NCBI GenBank assembly: GCA_017744715.1
Contig: JAGIAT010000005.1
Location: forward strand, 248,001-312,000
Origin: Niabella sp.
GTDB taxonomy: Bacteria > Bacteroidota > Bacteroidia > Chitinophagales > Chitinophagaceae
Length of the DNA: 64,000 nt
Direction of reading: 5' to 3'
The number at the start of each line of letters is the position of its first letter. The stretch's first letter is position 1. Of the stretch, positions 16,116-25,261 are shown piece by piece. Below the pieces are notes generated by a model, which made no database searches, was not told the origin of the DNA, and saw only the letters and a list, made by a program, of their open reading frames with translations. Position numbers and translations under genes: made by a program.

Positions 16116-18620
16116 ATGAAAAATAATTGGGTCAAAAAAATTGTTCCGCATCTGATTGCTGTTGTCATTTTTATTGTGGTATCGCTTGTGTTTTGCAAGC
16201 CGGTGTTAGAAGGCAACGTGCTAAGCCAGCATGATATTGTGGGCTGGAAGGGGGCTGCACAAAATGCCTTTGATGTAAAAGCAAAAACCGGGAAGGCACC
16301 GCTCTGGAATACGGCTCTGTTTAGCGGGATGCCCAATTACCAGATCTATATGGAGGGTAAGTCTGTACTGCCCGACCTTACAAAGATCTTTGGATTGGGC
16401 CTGCCCAACCCGGCCAATTTCCTGTTTATTGCCTGTGTTTGTTTTTATATCCTGGCCCTGGCCATGGGATTGAATCCGCTGACCGCGGTGCTGGGAGCCC
16501 TGGCCTATGGGTTCGCTACCTATAACCCGGTGATCCTCCAGGCGGGACATGAAACCAAGATGTATGCGATCGGCTTCATGCCGCTGTTGCTGGCGGGTTT
16601 GCTCCTGATCTTTAATAAACGTTACTGGATTGGTTTGGCTGTGGCCACCCTGGGCGCTTACCAGGAACTGATGTCGAACCATCCGCAGATCAATTATTAC
16701 TTTTTCATTATTGCAGCTTTTGTAACCCTCTTTTACCTGGTGAAATGGATCCGTCAAAAGGATTTTAAACACATCGGCGTTACCATTGTACTAAGCGGCG
16801 TGGCTGCCTTGGTAGGATTGGGGGCTTATTACCTGAGTTATGCCGCCACAAAAGAATACACGGAGTTTACCATGCGCGGGGGCAAAACAGTAGAGATACA
16901 GGGAGACAAAGTGGTGAATACCAAAACCTCGGGACTGGATGAGAGCTACGCATTTTCGTACAGCATGCGCATGCAGGAACCCCTGGTATTATTAATGCCT
17001 AAAGCGGTAGGTGGCGCCAGTATCGGAGATGGTACTGCAGTGATTGGCGAAGATTCCAAGGTGATTGAAAAATTGTCTGAGCAGGGCGTACCGGCGCAAA
17101 CCGCTGCCCAGCTGGCCAACTTGCCCATTTACTGGGGCGGGATGATCAATGCTACTGAGGTAGGGACCAATGGCCCGCCCTATGTAGGTGCCATCATCTG
17201 TTTACTGGCACTGATCGGTTTTGTAATTGTAAAGGGACCATTAAAATGGGGCCTCCTGGCGGCAACGGCGTTGGGCATTATCATGAGCTGGGGAAGCTTT
17301 TTCCCGGGTGTAAATCTGTTCCTGTTGCATAACCTGCCTTTGTATAATAAGTTCAGGGCGCCTTCCATGGCCCTGGTCATTCCACAGCTAGCGCTGGCTG
17401 TAATGGCGGTGCTTACCGTACAAAAACTGTTTTTTTCAGCGGATGGTAAAGACGTATTAAAACAACATTTCAAACAGATCCTGTATGTAATGGGAGGGCT
17501 GGTAGCATTGATTATCTTGATATACCTGGGACAAAGCTATACGCCAGGCCTGGCAGAAACCATGTTGACGGGTGGCGGCTTTGATAAATCGAACCCCAGC
17601 CTGTATCCTGCCGTATTAGCGGGCCTGAAGGCCGACCGGCAGTCCCTGTTTGGCGGGCAGTTAATACGCACGCTGATCTTTATAGCCTTGCTCCTGGGCG
17701 TGCTTTATTTCTATCTTAAAAACACACTGAAGCCGGCTATTGCAACAGTTGTTCTAGGACTTGTTGTTTTTATAGACCTGTGGTCAGTGGATAAGAAATA
17801 CCTGCCGGATGAAATGTACGTTCCTAAAGACAGTGGCGACACAATGGCGTTTGCAAAAACACCGGCCGATGAGCAGATCCTCCAGGATAAGGATCCGCAT
17901 TTCCGGGTGCTGAATTTTGCAGAGGGAATGAATGGGAATCATACAGCCTATTATCACCGGTCTGTACTGGGGTACCATGCAGCTAAACTGCGTATTTACC
18001 AGGATGTCATTGAACGGTATTTTAGCGCAGGTCAGCCTTCGCAGGAATTGCTGAATGCACTGGATACAAAATATATTATTACCCAGAACCAGCAGGGGCA
18101 ATTGGTAACCATTCCCAACCCCGATGCGTATGGCGCTGCCTGGTTTGTAAAGGGACTGAAACCAGCAGCCGATGCGGCAAGCGAACTGCAGGCGGTTGGC
18201 AGCACACACCTGAAAGATACAGCTGTGGTGCCACAGGCCGCCGTAGCTGCTATTGGCGCTGTACAGGCCGATACCACCGCCCGTATTTCGCTTACAAAGT
18301 ATACCAATGATGAAATTGAATATACGACCACCAGTAATGCGCCCCAGTTCGCCGTTTTTAGCGAAGTATATTACCCCGCTGGCTGGAAGGCCACCATCGA
18401 CGGAAAAGATGCAACGATCATTAAAACCAATTATTTTATGCGCGGTGTGGCGGTTCCCGCGGGGAATCATACGGTAAAGCTGGCGTTTGAACCGCAAACG
18501 GTTAAAAAAGGGATTACTGTTTCATATATCAGCTCCATCCTGGTGGTGATACTGGTGCTGGGTGGTTTTGGCATGCAGTGGTGGGTGGACCATAAAACGA
18601 AAAATACAACAGCGGCTTGA
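16116..18620 (+). CDS. YfhO-family polytopic membrane protein (GT-C-like)
   Basis: The 834-residue protein has an N-terminal membrane anchor (VKKIVPHLIAVVIFIVVSLV), then a loop containing DIVGWKGAAQNA and LWNTALFSGMPNYQIY. These are the polar motifs of the YfhO family in the position of the catalytic loop of GT-C glycosyltransferases. About a dozen further helices follow. A soluble C-terminal portion includes YYPAGWKATIDGKDATI, a segment found at the end of many YfhO proteins. B. subtilis YfhO has been linked to glycosylation of lipoteichoic acid. Here the gene is first in a tight four-gene glycan unit: the next start codon overlaps its stop. Confidence 0.85.
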   Translation: MKNNWVKKIVPHLIAVVIFIVVSLVFCKPVLEGNVLSQHDIVGWKGAAQNAFDVKAKTGKAPLWNTALFSGMPNYQIYMEGKSVLPDLTKIFGLGLPNPANFLFIACVCFYILALAMGLNPLTAVLGALAYGFATYNPVILQAGHETKMYAIGFMPLLLAGLLLIFNKRYWIGLAVATLGAYQELMSNHPQINYYFFIIAAFVTLFYLVKWIRQKDFKHIGVTIVLSGVAALVGLGAYYLSYAATKEYTEFTMRGGKTVEIQGDKVVNTKTSGLDESYAFSYSMRMQEPLVLLMPKAVGGASIGDGTAVIGEDSKVIEKLSEQGVPAQTAAQLANLPIYWGGMINATEVGTNGPPYVGAIICLLALIGFVIVKGPLKWGLLAATALGIIMSWGSFFPGVNLFLLHNLPLYNKFRAPSMALVIPQLALAVMAVLTVQKLFFSADGKDVLKQHFKQILYVMGGLVALIILIYLGQSYTPGLAETMLTGGGFDKSNPSLYPAVLAGLKADRQSLFGGQLIRTLIFIALLLGVLYFYLKNTLKPAIATVVLGLVVFIDLWSVDKKYLPDEMYVPKDSGDTMAFAKTPADEQILQDKDPHFRVLNFAEGMNGNHTAYYHRSVLGYHAAKLRIYQDVIERYFSAGQPSQELLNALDTKYIITQNQQGQLVTIPNPDAYGAAWFVKGLKPAADAASELQAVGSTHLKDTAVVPQAAVAAIGAVQADTTARISLTKYTNDEIEYTTTSNAPQFAVFSEVYYPAGWKATIDGKDATIIKTNYFMRGVAVPAGNHTVKLAFEPQTVKKGITVSYISSILVVILVLGGFGMQWWVDHKTKNTTAA

Positions 18621-19753
18621 TAAAGATAGCTTCCTTGGTTCCGTATAAGATCGTTCCTCCGGTAACAGGGGGGGAAAAGGGGGTTTACTATTTTTTAAAA
18701 AATCTTGCCACATTTGGAGACCTGACCTGTTTTACGGTTGCTGAAAACGGGTCACTAAACATATTGCTCAATACCAATCCGGTGTTGGGAAGCAGCCGGA
18801 ATAAATTCCGGTATATGAATCCCCTGCTGTTTTTCAGGTTGCGGCGTTTGTTAAGAGCGGGGGAGATCCGTTACCTGATGCTGGAACACCCTTACTTCGG
18901 ATGGCTGGGTATCATGCTCCGACGGCTGGCCGGAATAAAATTTATTGTACATTCTCACAATATCGAGGCATTCCGTTTCCGGGATCTGAAAAAGTGGTGG
19001 TGGAAATGGCTGTTGCGGTATGAAAAGAAGGTGCATCAGTTTGCAGACATGAGCTTCTTTATTTCTCCGGAGGATCGCAGTTTTGCTATTCAGCAGTACC
19101 AGCTTTTGCCGGAAAAATGTGTGGTGGTGCCGTATGGCATAGAATTGACACATGTTTCTGTGGAAGCGAAGCAGGCCGCAAAACGGGTTTTGTGCACCGA
19201 ACTGGATATTGATATCAATACCCGCCTGGTGCTTTTTAATGGCACCCTTAATTACCCGCCTAACCTGGATGCGGTACTGACTATTTTAAGATCCATAAAT
19301 CCGTTGTTTAAACAGCAGTATTCAAAGCCGTATAAGATCCTGATCTGCGGAAAAGGCCTTCCGGACGCCTTTTTACAGGAAGTGAAAGCGCAGGAAGCGC
19401 AGCATATCCTGTACTGTGGATTTGTGGAAGACATCCAGCTTTATTTTTCAGCGGCGGATCTGTTTATTAATCCCGTGGCAGAAGGAGGCGGAATAAAAAC
19501 CAAACTGGTAGAAGCCCTGGGCAGCAACACGCCCGCAGTGTCGTATAAAAAAGGAGCGTACGGCGTACCCGAAACGCTTACCGGTACCCATCTCCGGGTG
19601 GTAGCGGATAAGGACGATTCCGCATTTGTAAAAGAAATGATTGCCGCACTGGAAGCCCAAAACAGCGGCATACCGGAGTCGTTTTATGATTATTTTCGCT
19701 GGGACAAAATTGCGCAGCGGGCAATGGACACAATTGAAAAGATGAAGGTATGA
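18617..19753 (+). CDS. Glycosyltransferase, GT-B fold (group 1/GT4-like)
   Basis: The 378-residue protein begins at TTG 18617, which overlaps the YfhO stop TGA (18618-18620); no ATG is available nearby. The N-terminal MIKIASLVPYKIVPPVTGG matches the acceptor-binding Rossmann half. The C-terminal half has NGTLNYPPNLDAV and AADLFINPVAEGGGIKTKLVE, the nucleotide-sugar site with the Glu-x7-Glu type element. It should transfer a sugar from an NDP-donor to a surface glycan precursor in the cytosol. It overlaps the next gene by 4 bases. Confidence 0.85.
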   Translation: MIKIASLVPYKIVPPVTGGEKGVYYFLKNLATFGDLTCFTVAENGSLNILLNTNPVLGSSRNKFRYMNPLLFFRLRRLLRAGEIRYLMLEHPYFGWLGIMLRRLAGIKFIVHSHNIEAFRFRDLKKWWWKWLLRYEKKVHQFADMSFFISPEDRSFAIQQYQLLPEKCVVVPYGIELTHVSVEAKQAAKRVLCTELDIDINTRLVLFNGTLNYPPNLDAVLTILRSINPLFKQQYSKPYKILICGKGLPDAFLQEVKAQEAQHILYCGFVEDIQLYFSAADLFINPVAEGGGIKTKLVEALGSNTPAVSYKKGAYGVPETLTGTHLRVVADKDDSAFVKEMIAALEAQNSGIPESFYDYFRWDKIAQRAMDTIEKMKV

Positions 19754-20436
19754 TTATAGGGAATGGTATGATCGCAAAGCGGTTTTCGGATTATCAGCAG
19801 CAGGATGACTTTGTTGTATTCGCTTCTGGTGTGTCTAATTCAAAGAGTCAGCGCGGTACAGATTATGCCCGTGAAATGGATTTATTGCAGGCAACATTGG
19901 CAAATCATAAGAGCAAGCATTTGGTATACTTCAGTACCTGCAGCATCTATGACCCTACTGAAGCAGCCAGTCATTATGTACAGCACAAGCTGCAGGTAGA
20001 AGACTATATCCGCCGGAATGCGGAAACATTTCATATTTTTCGCGTTTCAAATGTAGTGGGTGCATCGGGGAACCCGAATACTATTTTTAATTACTACATC
20101 AATCATATACGGGCCAATACCAATTTTGATATATGGATGCATGCCTCCCGCAACCTGATCGACATTGATGATGTATTTGCATTGGTGAATTATATTCTCA
20201 AACAGGGATTGTATCAGAATGCGATCACCAATATTGCCAATAGAAAAAGTTATCATGTATTGTCTGTTGTAAAGGCCATTGAGCAGTTTTTGCAACAGGA
20301 AGGAAGTTACACGCTGGTAGAGCGGGGCAGTTCATTTGAAATTGATGTGTCGGCTACAACCGGTATAGCGCAGTTGCTACAGATTGATTTCGGGCCGGAC
20401 TACCTGACCCGGTTACTACAAAAATATTTCGGATGA
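19750..20436 (+). CDS. NAD-dependent epimerase/dehydratase-like protein (short SDR)
   Basis: At 228 residues this is shorter than most extended SDRs. The nucleotide-binding turn is the abbreviated GNGMIAKRF (4-12). The active-site elements are present as FSTCSIYDP followed by Tyr-Val-Gln-His-Lys (YxxxK), and then RVSNVVGASGNPNTIF and RNLIDIDDVF, typical of sugar-nucleotide epimerases. It sits between two glycosyltransferases with 4-base overlaps at both ends. I therefore expect it to modify a nucleotide sugar for the same glycan. The truncated first strand leaves some doubt about catalytic competence. Confidence 0.78.
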   Translation: MIIGNGMIAKRFSDYQQQDDFVVFASGVSNSKSQRGTDYAREMDLLQATLANHKSKHLVYFSTCSIYDPTEAASHYVQHKLQVEDYIRRNAETFHIFRVSNVVGASGNPNTIFNYYINHIRANTNFDIWMHASRNLIDIDDVFALVNYILKQGLYQNAITNIANRKSYHVLSVVKAIEQFLQQEGSYTLVERGSSFEIDVSATTGIAQLLQIDFGPDYLTRLLQKYFG

Positions 20437-21611
20437 ACAAGTATCGGGCCGCCTTACGGAAGAAGCAAATAGAGCTGGTACTGATGTATCCTTTTGTGCT
20501 CCTGGGAAAGATTGCCGGGTATTTTTTCAGGTTGAAGACCCGGCACCGTCATTTTTTGTTTTTCCCCAGTGCCGATATCGGCGGATCTGTAAAAGTAAAT
20601 GCGGAGATCACCGAATGCATCGTAAAGGAAAAACCCCTGATCATTTTTAGCAAGAAGCCCGGGAACAACAAATTCCTGCCCATGTTTCAACAGGAGGGGG
20701 TGCGCATCATCGACCTGCACCGGTATATCGATTACAAGTGGTACCATTTTGTAAACTTTTTTTTCCGCGGTGTGCTGGCCACCTGGATCAACCGCGCGGA
20801 GCAACCGGTAGTTTTTGGAGGGGAGTCGCTTTTTTTCTATAAGATCATTCCGCATGTGAAAAAAGGCACACGGCGGATAGAGCTTTGCCACCTCAATACC
20901 TGGTTCCCTTTTTCACTGGGTTTTATTGATGATATGGACCGGCGTATTTTTAGTACGCCTAAAATAAAGCGGGATGTAGAACGGCAGTATGCCGAAAATC
21001 ATTTACCGCAAAAATATTACGACCGGCTGCTTTTTATCGATAATAAAATTGACATACCTCCGTTACAGCCGATGAATACGGCGCCACCGCTGCAGGTATT
21101 ATTTGTGGGGCGGGGTGCGCCTCAGAAAAGAGTGCACCTGATCGCGGCTATTGCAAAGGCCATGCACCAGGCAGAAGAGGCGGTACATTTTTCGTTTGTA
21201 GGAGATGTGGATGCTATTCTTCCTCCGGAGGTTAAGGAATATTGTACATTATACGGGCAGATCACCGATGCGGCAGTATTACATAACGTGTACCGGCAGG
21301 CAGATGTGTTGATCCTGACTTCAGCCTATGAAGGGCTTCCGCTGGTAGTAATGGATATGATGGCCCGTGGGAAAGTGGTATTGTCCACAAATGTTGACGG
21401 TATTCCGGATTACATCACCGATAAAGAAAACGGTTTGCTTATCACCGGAACCACGGAGGCGGATATTGTGGAGCAGGGCGTACAGCTGCTGACATGGCTG
21501 ATCCGCCATCCGGAGGAACGGGAACGTATCGGCACCAATGCATATACGTATACAAAGGCGCATTTTAGCAAAGAAGTATTTGACGCCGCCTATAAAAAAC
21601 TGCTTTTGTAG
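20433..21611 (+). CDS. Glycosyltransferase, GT4 family
   Basis: In this 392-residue GT-B protein the first third is poorly conserved. The C-terminal half has VLFVGRGAPQKRVHLI, QADVLILTSAYEGLPLVVMD and MARGKVVLSTNVDGIPDYI, the donor-binding motif of GT4 enzymes with the Glu of EGLPL. It overlaps the epimerase gene by 4 bases and ends the YfhO-GT-epimerase-GT unit. The acceptor and sugar are not readable. Confidence 0.87.
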   Translation: MNKYRAALRKKQIELVLMYPFVLLGKIAGYFFRLKTRHRHFLFFPSADIGGSVKVNAEITECIVKEKPLIIFSKKPGNNKFLPMFQQEGVRIIDLHRYIDYKWYHFVNFFFRGVLATWINRAEQPVVFGGESLFFYKIIPHVKKGTRRIELCHLNTWFPFSLGFIDDMDRRIFSTPKIKRDVERQYAENHLPQKYYDRLLFIDNKIDIPPLQPMNTAPPLQVLFVGRGAPQKRVHLIAAIAKAMHQAEEAVHFSFVGDVDAILPPEVKEYCTLYGQITDAAVLHNVYRQADVLILTSAYEGLPLVVMDMMARGKVVLSTNVDGIPDYITDKENGLLITGTTEADIVEQGVQLLTWLIRHPEERERIGTNAYTYTKAHFSKEVFDAAYKKLLL

Positions 21612-21623
21612 CTGCAGGTATTT

Positions 21624-22547
21624 CTAGCGGAAGCAGTAAGAAAAAAGCATCAGGGATTTTGATAGCGGGCCGATCTTTAGCAGGGATAGGGGAATCGTAA
21701 ACTGGAATTTCATCAGTCGTAATATCCTTTTAGGAAGAGTAGCTGTGTCTACATAAGGAACAAGATCGGCATTGGCGCGTATCTTAAGATTCCTGAACGA
21801 CCGCCAATAGTAGTCATATGCGTAGATATTGCCCAGGATCCCGGTTCCCAGTTTTTTCAACAGGTAAAAGTTTTCAGGGATCTCTGTTTCTTTTTGACGA
21901 AATACTTCGGAAGTGATTTGCGCTTCATGTACGCCAATACCAATAAGGCTTTCAGGTATATAGGTAAAGGCTTCCCGGCTAAGGTACCGCATGTAAAATT
22001 CAAAGTCTACTACCCATTTTACCCGTTCATCGTACCAGTCCGCAACATTATTCCGGATCAGCGTAGTGCTGGGCGGACCAATAAAGTTTCGTTTGAAAAG
22101 ATTGACGGGCGACTTTCCGAGCAACTTTAGTTCGAGGGATGTTACCGTGTGGGTCGTTTCCGTATTTGTGGAGCGGGATATGTATTTACAAAAGATGAAG
22201 TTGCCCGATTGCGGATCCATAGCCTTTTGTGCGAAAATGGACAATGCATCCGGTGTAGTAAAGAAGTCATCGTGATGCATTAGCTTGATCCATTGCCCGC
22301 GGGCTTTGTGGATCGCCTTGTTCCAGTTGGCGGGTGATCCCAGGGGGAGCGTGTTTTTGAAATAGCTTAATTGCGGTATGGTGGATTTGTATGTGTTACT
22401 AAGTGCCTCAATTGCACCGGAGCGACTATCGTCTGTGATGATAACCTCGTAGTCCTTAAACGTTTGCAACGCAATGCTGTCGAGCAGCCTTTGAACAAGG
22501 CCGGCACTTTCGTATGAGGGAATGCAAATGGAGATCAGGGGTTGCAT
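21624..22547 (-). CDS. Glycosyltransferase family 2 protein
   Basis: The 307-residue GT-A protein starts with MQPLISICIPSYESAGLVQ. It has DDSRSG (about residues 39-44), WIKLMHHDDFF with the DxD-like metal site, and no membrane helix apart from a hydrophobic C-terminal end. It would use an NDP-sugar to extend a glycan chain. It converges on the GT4 gene with a 12-base gap and probably belongs to the same polysaccharide locus. Confidence 0.85.
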   Translation of the reverse strand: MQPLISICIPSYESAGLVQRLLDSIALQTFKDYEVIITDDSRSGAIEALSNTYKSTIPQLSYFKNTLPLGSPANWNKAIHKARGQWIKLMHHDDFFTTPDALSIFAQKAMDPQSGNFIFCKYISRSTNTETTHTVTSLELKLLGKSPVNLFKRNFIGPPSTTLIRNNVADWYDERVKWVVDFEFYMRYLSREAFTYIPESLIGIGVHEAQITSEVFRQKETEIPENFYLLKKLGTGILGNIYAYDYYWRSFRNLKIRANADLVPYVDTATLPKRILRLMKFQFTIPLSLLKIGPLSKSLMLFSYCFR

Positions 22548-22656
22548 GCGTAACGTAAATGAGCAAATGTATTCTTTTTTTTATCAAAAGTCAATGACTT
22601 GCTCTGCCGGCCATCCACGCCTGCTCCGGGCTTCGTATTAATTAGACCGTTAAGCT

Positions 22657-22664
22657 TATATTTG
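22657..22664 (+). promoter_or_regulatory. Candidate -7 box (TATATTTG) for the CmcI-like methyltransferase gene
   Basis: TATATTTG is a full match to TAnnTTTG and lies 26 bases before ATG 22691, in the divergent gap between two glycan genes. Confidence 0.45.
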
Positions 22665-22690
22665 TAACCGATAAACCCTTTTTTTAGTTC

Positions 22691-23434
22691 ATGGAAAGTA
22701 TTCAGCAAATATTTGAAAATTATTCAGGACCGCTTTTAAATAAGTGGGATAATTATATTGACATTTATGATTATTACTTTTCACCCTACCGGAACAAAGA
22801 ATTTGTGTTCCTGGAAATAGGCGTTGCGCATGGCGGCTCGCTTCAGTTCTGGCAGCAGTATTTTGGAGATAAAGTTAAGATATATGGTATTGATATAAAT
22901 CCCGAATGTAAAAAATTCGAAAGTGAAAATGTAAAAATATTTATCGGTTCACAGGAAGACCCGGTCTTTCTGGAGTCTGTGAAGAAATCCATTCCGCCTA
23001 TTGACATCCTGTTGGATGACGGAGGGCATACGATGAAGCAACAGATCACCACCTTTAATATACTTTTTGATCATGTGAAGAGTGATGGCATCTATATGTG
23101 CGAAGACCTGCATACTTCTTATTATAAAAATTTCGGAGGGGGGCTAAGGCGTGCCGGTTCATTTATCGAATTTAGTAAACGGCATATCGATAATCTTCAC
23201 GGATGGTTCGCCAAGAAAGGACAACGGCGGGAAATGCTCAATAAAATCACCACATCTGTTTGGGCAATTCATTATTATAATTCGATCGTGGTGTATTTAA
23301 AACGGGAAATGAAAGAACCGCGGAACCTTTTCAAAGGTGATGAAACGGTAACGATCGGTGATTATGCGGTGTTTGGACAAAAGAAATCGATTACCGGCCA
23401 ACTTAAAAAACTGATTTCCCGTTCAGGAAAGTGA
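22691..23434 (+). CDS. Class I SAM-dependent methyltransferase (CmcI/rhamnosyl O-methyltransferase-like)
   Basis: The 247-residue protein contains FVFLEIGVAHGGSLQFW, the SAM-binding motif I, then IYGIDINPECKKFE (acidic residue for the ribose), and DILLDDGGHTMKQQ, the signature of the CmcI/cephalosporin-hydroxylase-like methyltransferases that also includes glycan O-methyltransferases. Given its surroundings it probably methylates a sugar hydroxyl of the surface glycan. The C-terminal 50 residues are basic. Confidence 0.8.
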   Translation: MESIQQIFENYSGPLLNKWDNYIDIYDYYFSPYRNKEFVFLEIGVAHGGSLQFWQQYFGDKVKIYGIDINPECKKFESENVKIFIGSQEDPVFLESVKKSIPPIDILLDDGGHTMKQQITTFNILFDHVKSDGIYMCEDLHTSYYKNFGGGLRRAGSFIEFSKRHIDNLHGWFAKKGQRREMLNKITTSVWAIHYYNSIVVYLKREMKEPRNLFKGDETVTIGDYAVFGQKKSITGQLKKLISRSGK

Positions 23435-23557
23435 TCGTAACAAACACAGGTTAACGGTGAGCGAATTTTCCTGTTTTGGCACAACCATACGTTTTAAATG
23501 CCTGCTGATACAGCCCAGTTCGTGATACATCTGTTTTTTGTTTTCCCGTATCCGGTC

Positions 23558-24313
23558 TTAGCCTGTTTTTTCTGCAAGCGTAAATAAATGGAAGGGCTTG
23601 AATTCTTTATTGAGAATGGTTTTAAAGCCACAATATTCAAGCATCCGGTTGATGAGTTCAAAAGAAAAAACGTGGTGATGTACACAACGGTTTATGTAGT
23701 TATTCTGTGTGCGGTTGATCAGCTCTTCCTTTGTTTGCTCCTGGTCTTTTGAAAGGTCGTGTAACCGGATCACTTCTTCAAAATGTGTATCATCCCGCTC
23801 GTTTACGTTTTGCTCAAAATCGGCAAGCAGATGTTCAAACGAGGTATAAGGGCGGTTATGGTCAAATGTATACCGTTTGTCGGGTAATACCAGGCACAAA
23901 CGCCCCTCGGGTTTTAATACCTTATTCCATCTTTTTACAGCCCTGATAGGGTTGGCAACATGTTCCAGGCTATGACAGGAAAGTAAAAAATCATAGTGGT
24001 TGTCCGGAACTGAAGCAAGTTCGGAAGCTTCATCGATATATTGATGCCCCGCCGGCTTGTTTTTCCCGTATTGATAGGTATCGCCCGCTTTAATATGTCC
24101 TTCCCAAACCGTATTGCTGCTGAAATTTACACCGTCAATTTTCCGGGCATACAGGTAAACGGGAAAAAAGGATTTTATTCCAAAGGAACTGCTGGGGCCG
24201 CCGACTTCGATACCCGTTTGGTTTTTAAAGGTTTGGGCATAACGAATTGTTTCCCGTTTAAAGGGATTTTTTAAATAGGAAACTTCGGTAATAAGCGATT
24301 CTATGAGGTCCAT
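23558..24313 (-). CDS. SAM-dependent methyltransferase (methyltransferase type 11)
   Basis: In this 251-residue protein, TGIEVGGPSSSFGIKSF is the SAM-binding start, LLSCHSLEHVANPIRA is the motif IV region, and VLKPEGRLCLVLPDKRYTFD is post motif. The DHNRPYTSFEHLLADFEQ stretch after it is characteristic of methyltransferases found in O-antigen and capsule loci. Target is unknown. It is divergent from the following GT2 gene and converges on the CmcI-like gene. Confidence 0.82.
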   Translation of the reverse strand: MDLIESLITEVSYLKNPFKRETIRYAQTFKNQTGIEVGGPSSSFGIKSFFPVYLYARKIDGVNFSSNTVWEGHIKAGDTYQYGKNKPAGHQYIDEASELASVPDNHYDFLLSCHSLEHVANPIRAVKRWNKVLKPEGRLCLVLPDKRYTFDHNRPYTSFEHLLADFEQNVNERDDTHFEEVIRLHDLSKDQEQTKEELINRTQNNYINRCVHHHVFSFELINRMLEYCGFKTILNKEFKPFHLFTLAEKTG

Positions 24314-24378
24314 AGTTGCAAAATAATACCATTAAGTTGAAATGAATTGATATTTTTGGCGAATAAGAAAAAAGGAAT

Positions 24379-25230
24379 ATGAAATTTGCAGCGGTTGTGA
24401 TCACTTATTTTCCCGGAGACGATTTTCCGGGTAATATCGCAACGTATCTGAACCATACCGACCGGCTTTATATTGCAGACAATAGCGAGCCTTCATTTTC
24501 TTTTCCGCAGGAGCTTCATAATAATCCCAAAATTACCATCCTGGCCGACGGAGTGAACCGGGGTATTGCAGCGAGGCTCAACCAGGTAATGGAGCTGGCC
24601 GCAAACGAAGCGTATGACTGGATGCTTACGATGGATCAGGACTCCAGTTTTAATGCGGAGCAACTGCAGCAATACATTACCAATATTAAAAATTTTAAGC
24701 AGCGGGAAACGGTTGCCATGTTTGGGGCTGAAGCCGGAAAAACACCAGAGTCTCCTTCTGTGGCATTTGAACCATCGCGCTTGCTGATTACTTCGGGAAG
24801 TATGGTTAACCTGCAGCTTTCAAAGCAAATAGGAGGTTTTGATGAGCGGCTATTTATAGACGGGGTCGATCACGCCTATTGCTTTGAGGCGGGTAAGCAA
24901 GGCTTTGAAACGGTGCGCTTTACCGGAGTTTACCTGAACCACAACCTCGGAACCCGGCATACCGTTCGTTCACTGAAAAGCCTGAAGCAGTCCAGCCGGG
25001 CATTGCATGCGCCATTCCGGCTGTATTATATGTTCCGGAATTTTCAATACCTCTCAAAAATATACGAGGCCGATTTTCCCCAGGAGTTTGCCCTGCTTAA
25101 AAGAGATCTGTATAACCGGATCAAAAATCACCTGTTTTACGGACCCGGGAAAATGCGCACATTAAAAGCGCTTCTAAAGGCACGGAAGGACTTCCGCGAA
25201 GGAAACATGGGAAAACAATCCTTTCGCTGA
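24379..25230 (+). CDS. Glycosyltransferase family 2 (rhamnosyltransferase-like)
   Basis: The 283-residue protein shows the WbbL/RfbF rhamnosyltransferase layout: KFAAVVITYFPGDDFPGN at the start, NRGIAARLNQVMELA, WMLTMDQDSSF with the DxD site (about 91-93), and GGFDERLFIDGVDHAYCF. Together with the GH106 gene downstream this hints at rhamnose in the local glycan, but the donor sugar cannot be established from sequence alone. Confidence 0.83.
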   Translation: MKFAAVVITYFPGDDFPGNIATYLNHTDRLYIADNSEPSFSFPQELHNNPKITILADGVNRGIAARLNQVMELAANEAYDWMLTMDQDSSFNAEQLQQYITNIKNFKQRETVAMFGAEAGKTPESPSVAFEPSRLLITSGSMVNLQLSKQIGGFDERLFIDGVDHAYCFEAGKQGFETVRFTGVYLNHNLGTRHTVRSLKSLKQSSRALHAPFRLYYMFRNFQYLSKIYEADFPQEFALLKRDLYNRIKNHLFYGPGKMRTLKALLKARKDFREGNMGKQSFR

Positions 25231-25261
25231 TCCTGGTATCCGGTTGTATGTGGTTGTAGCC

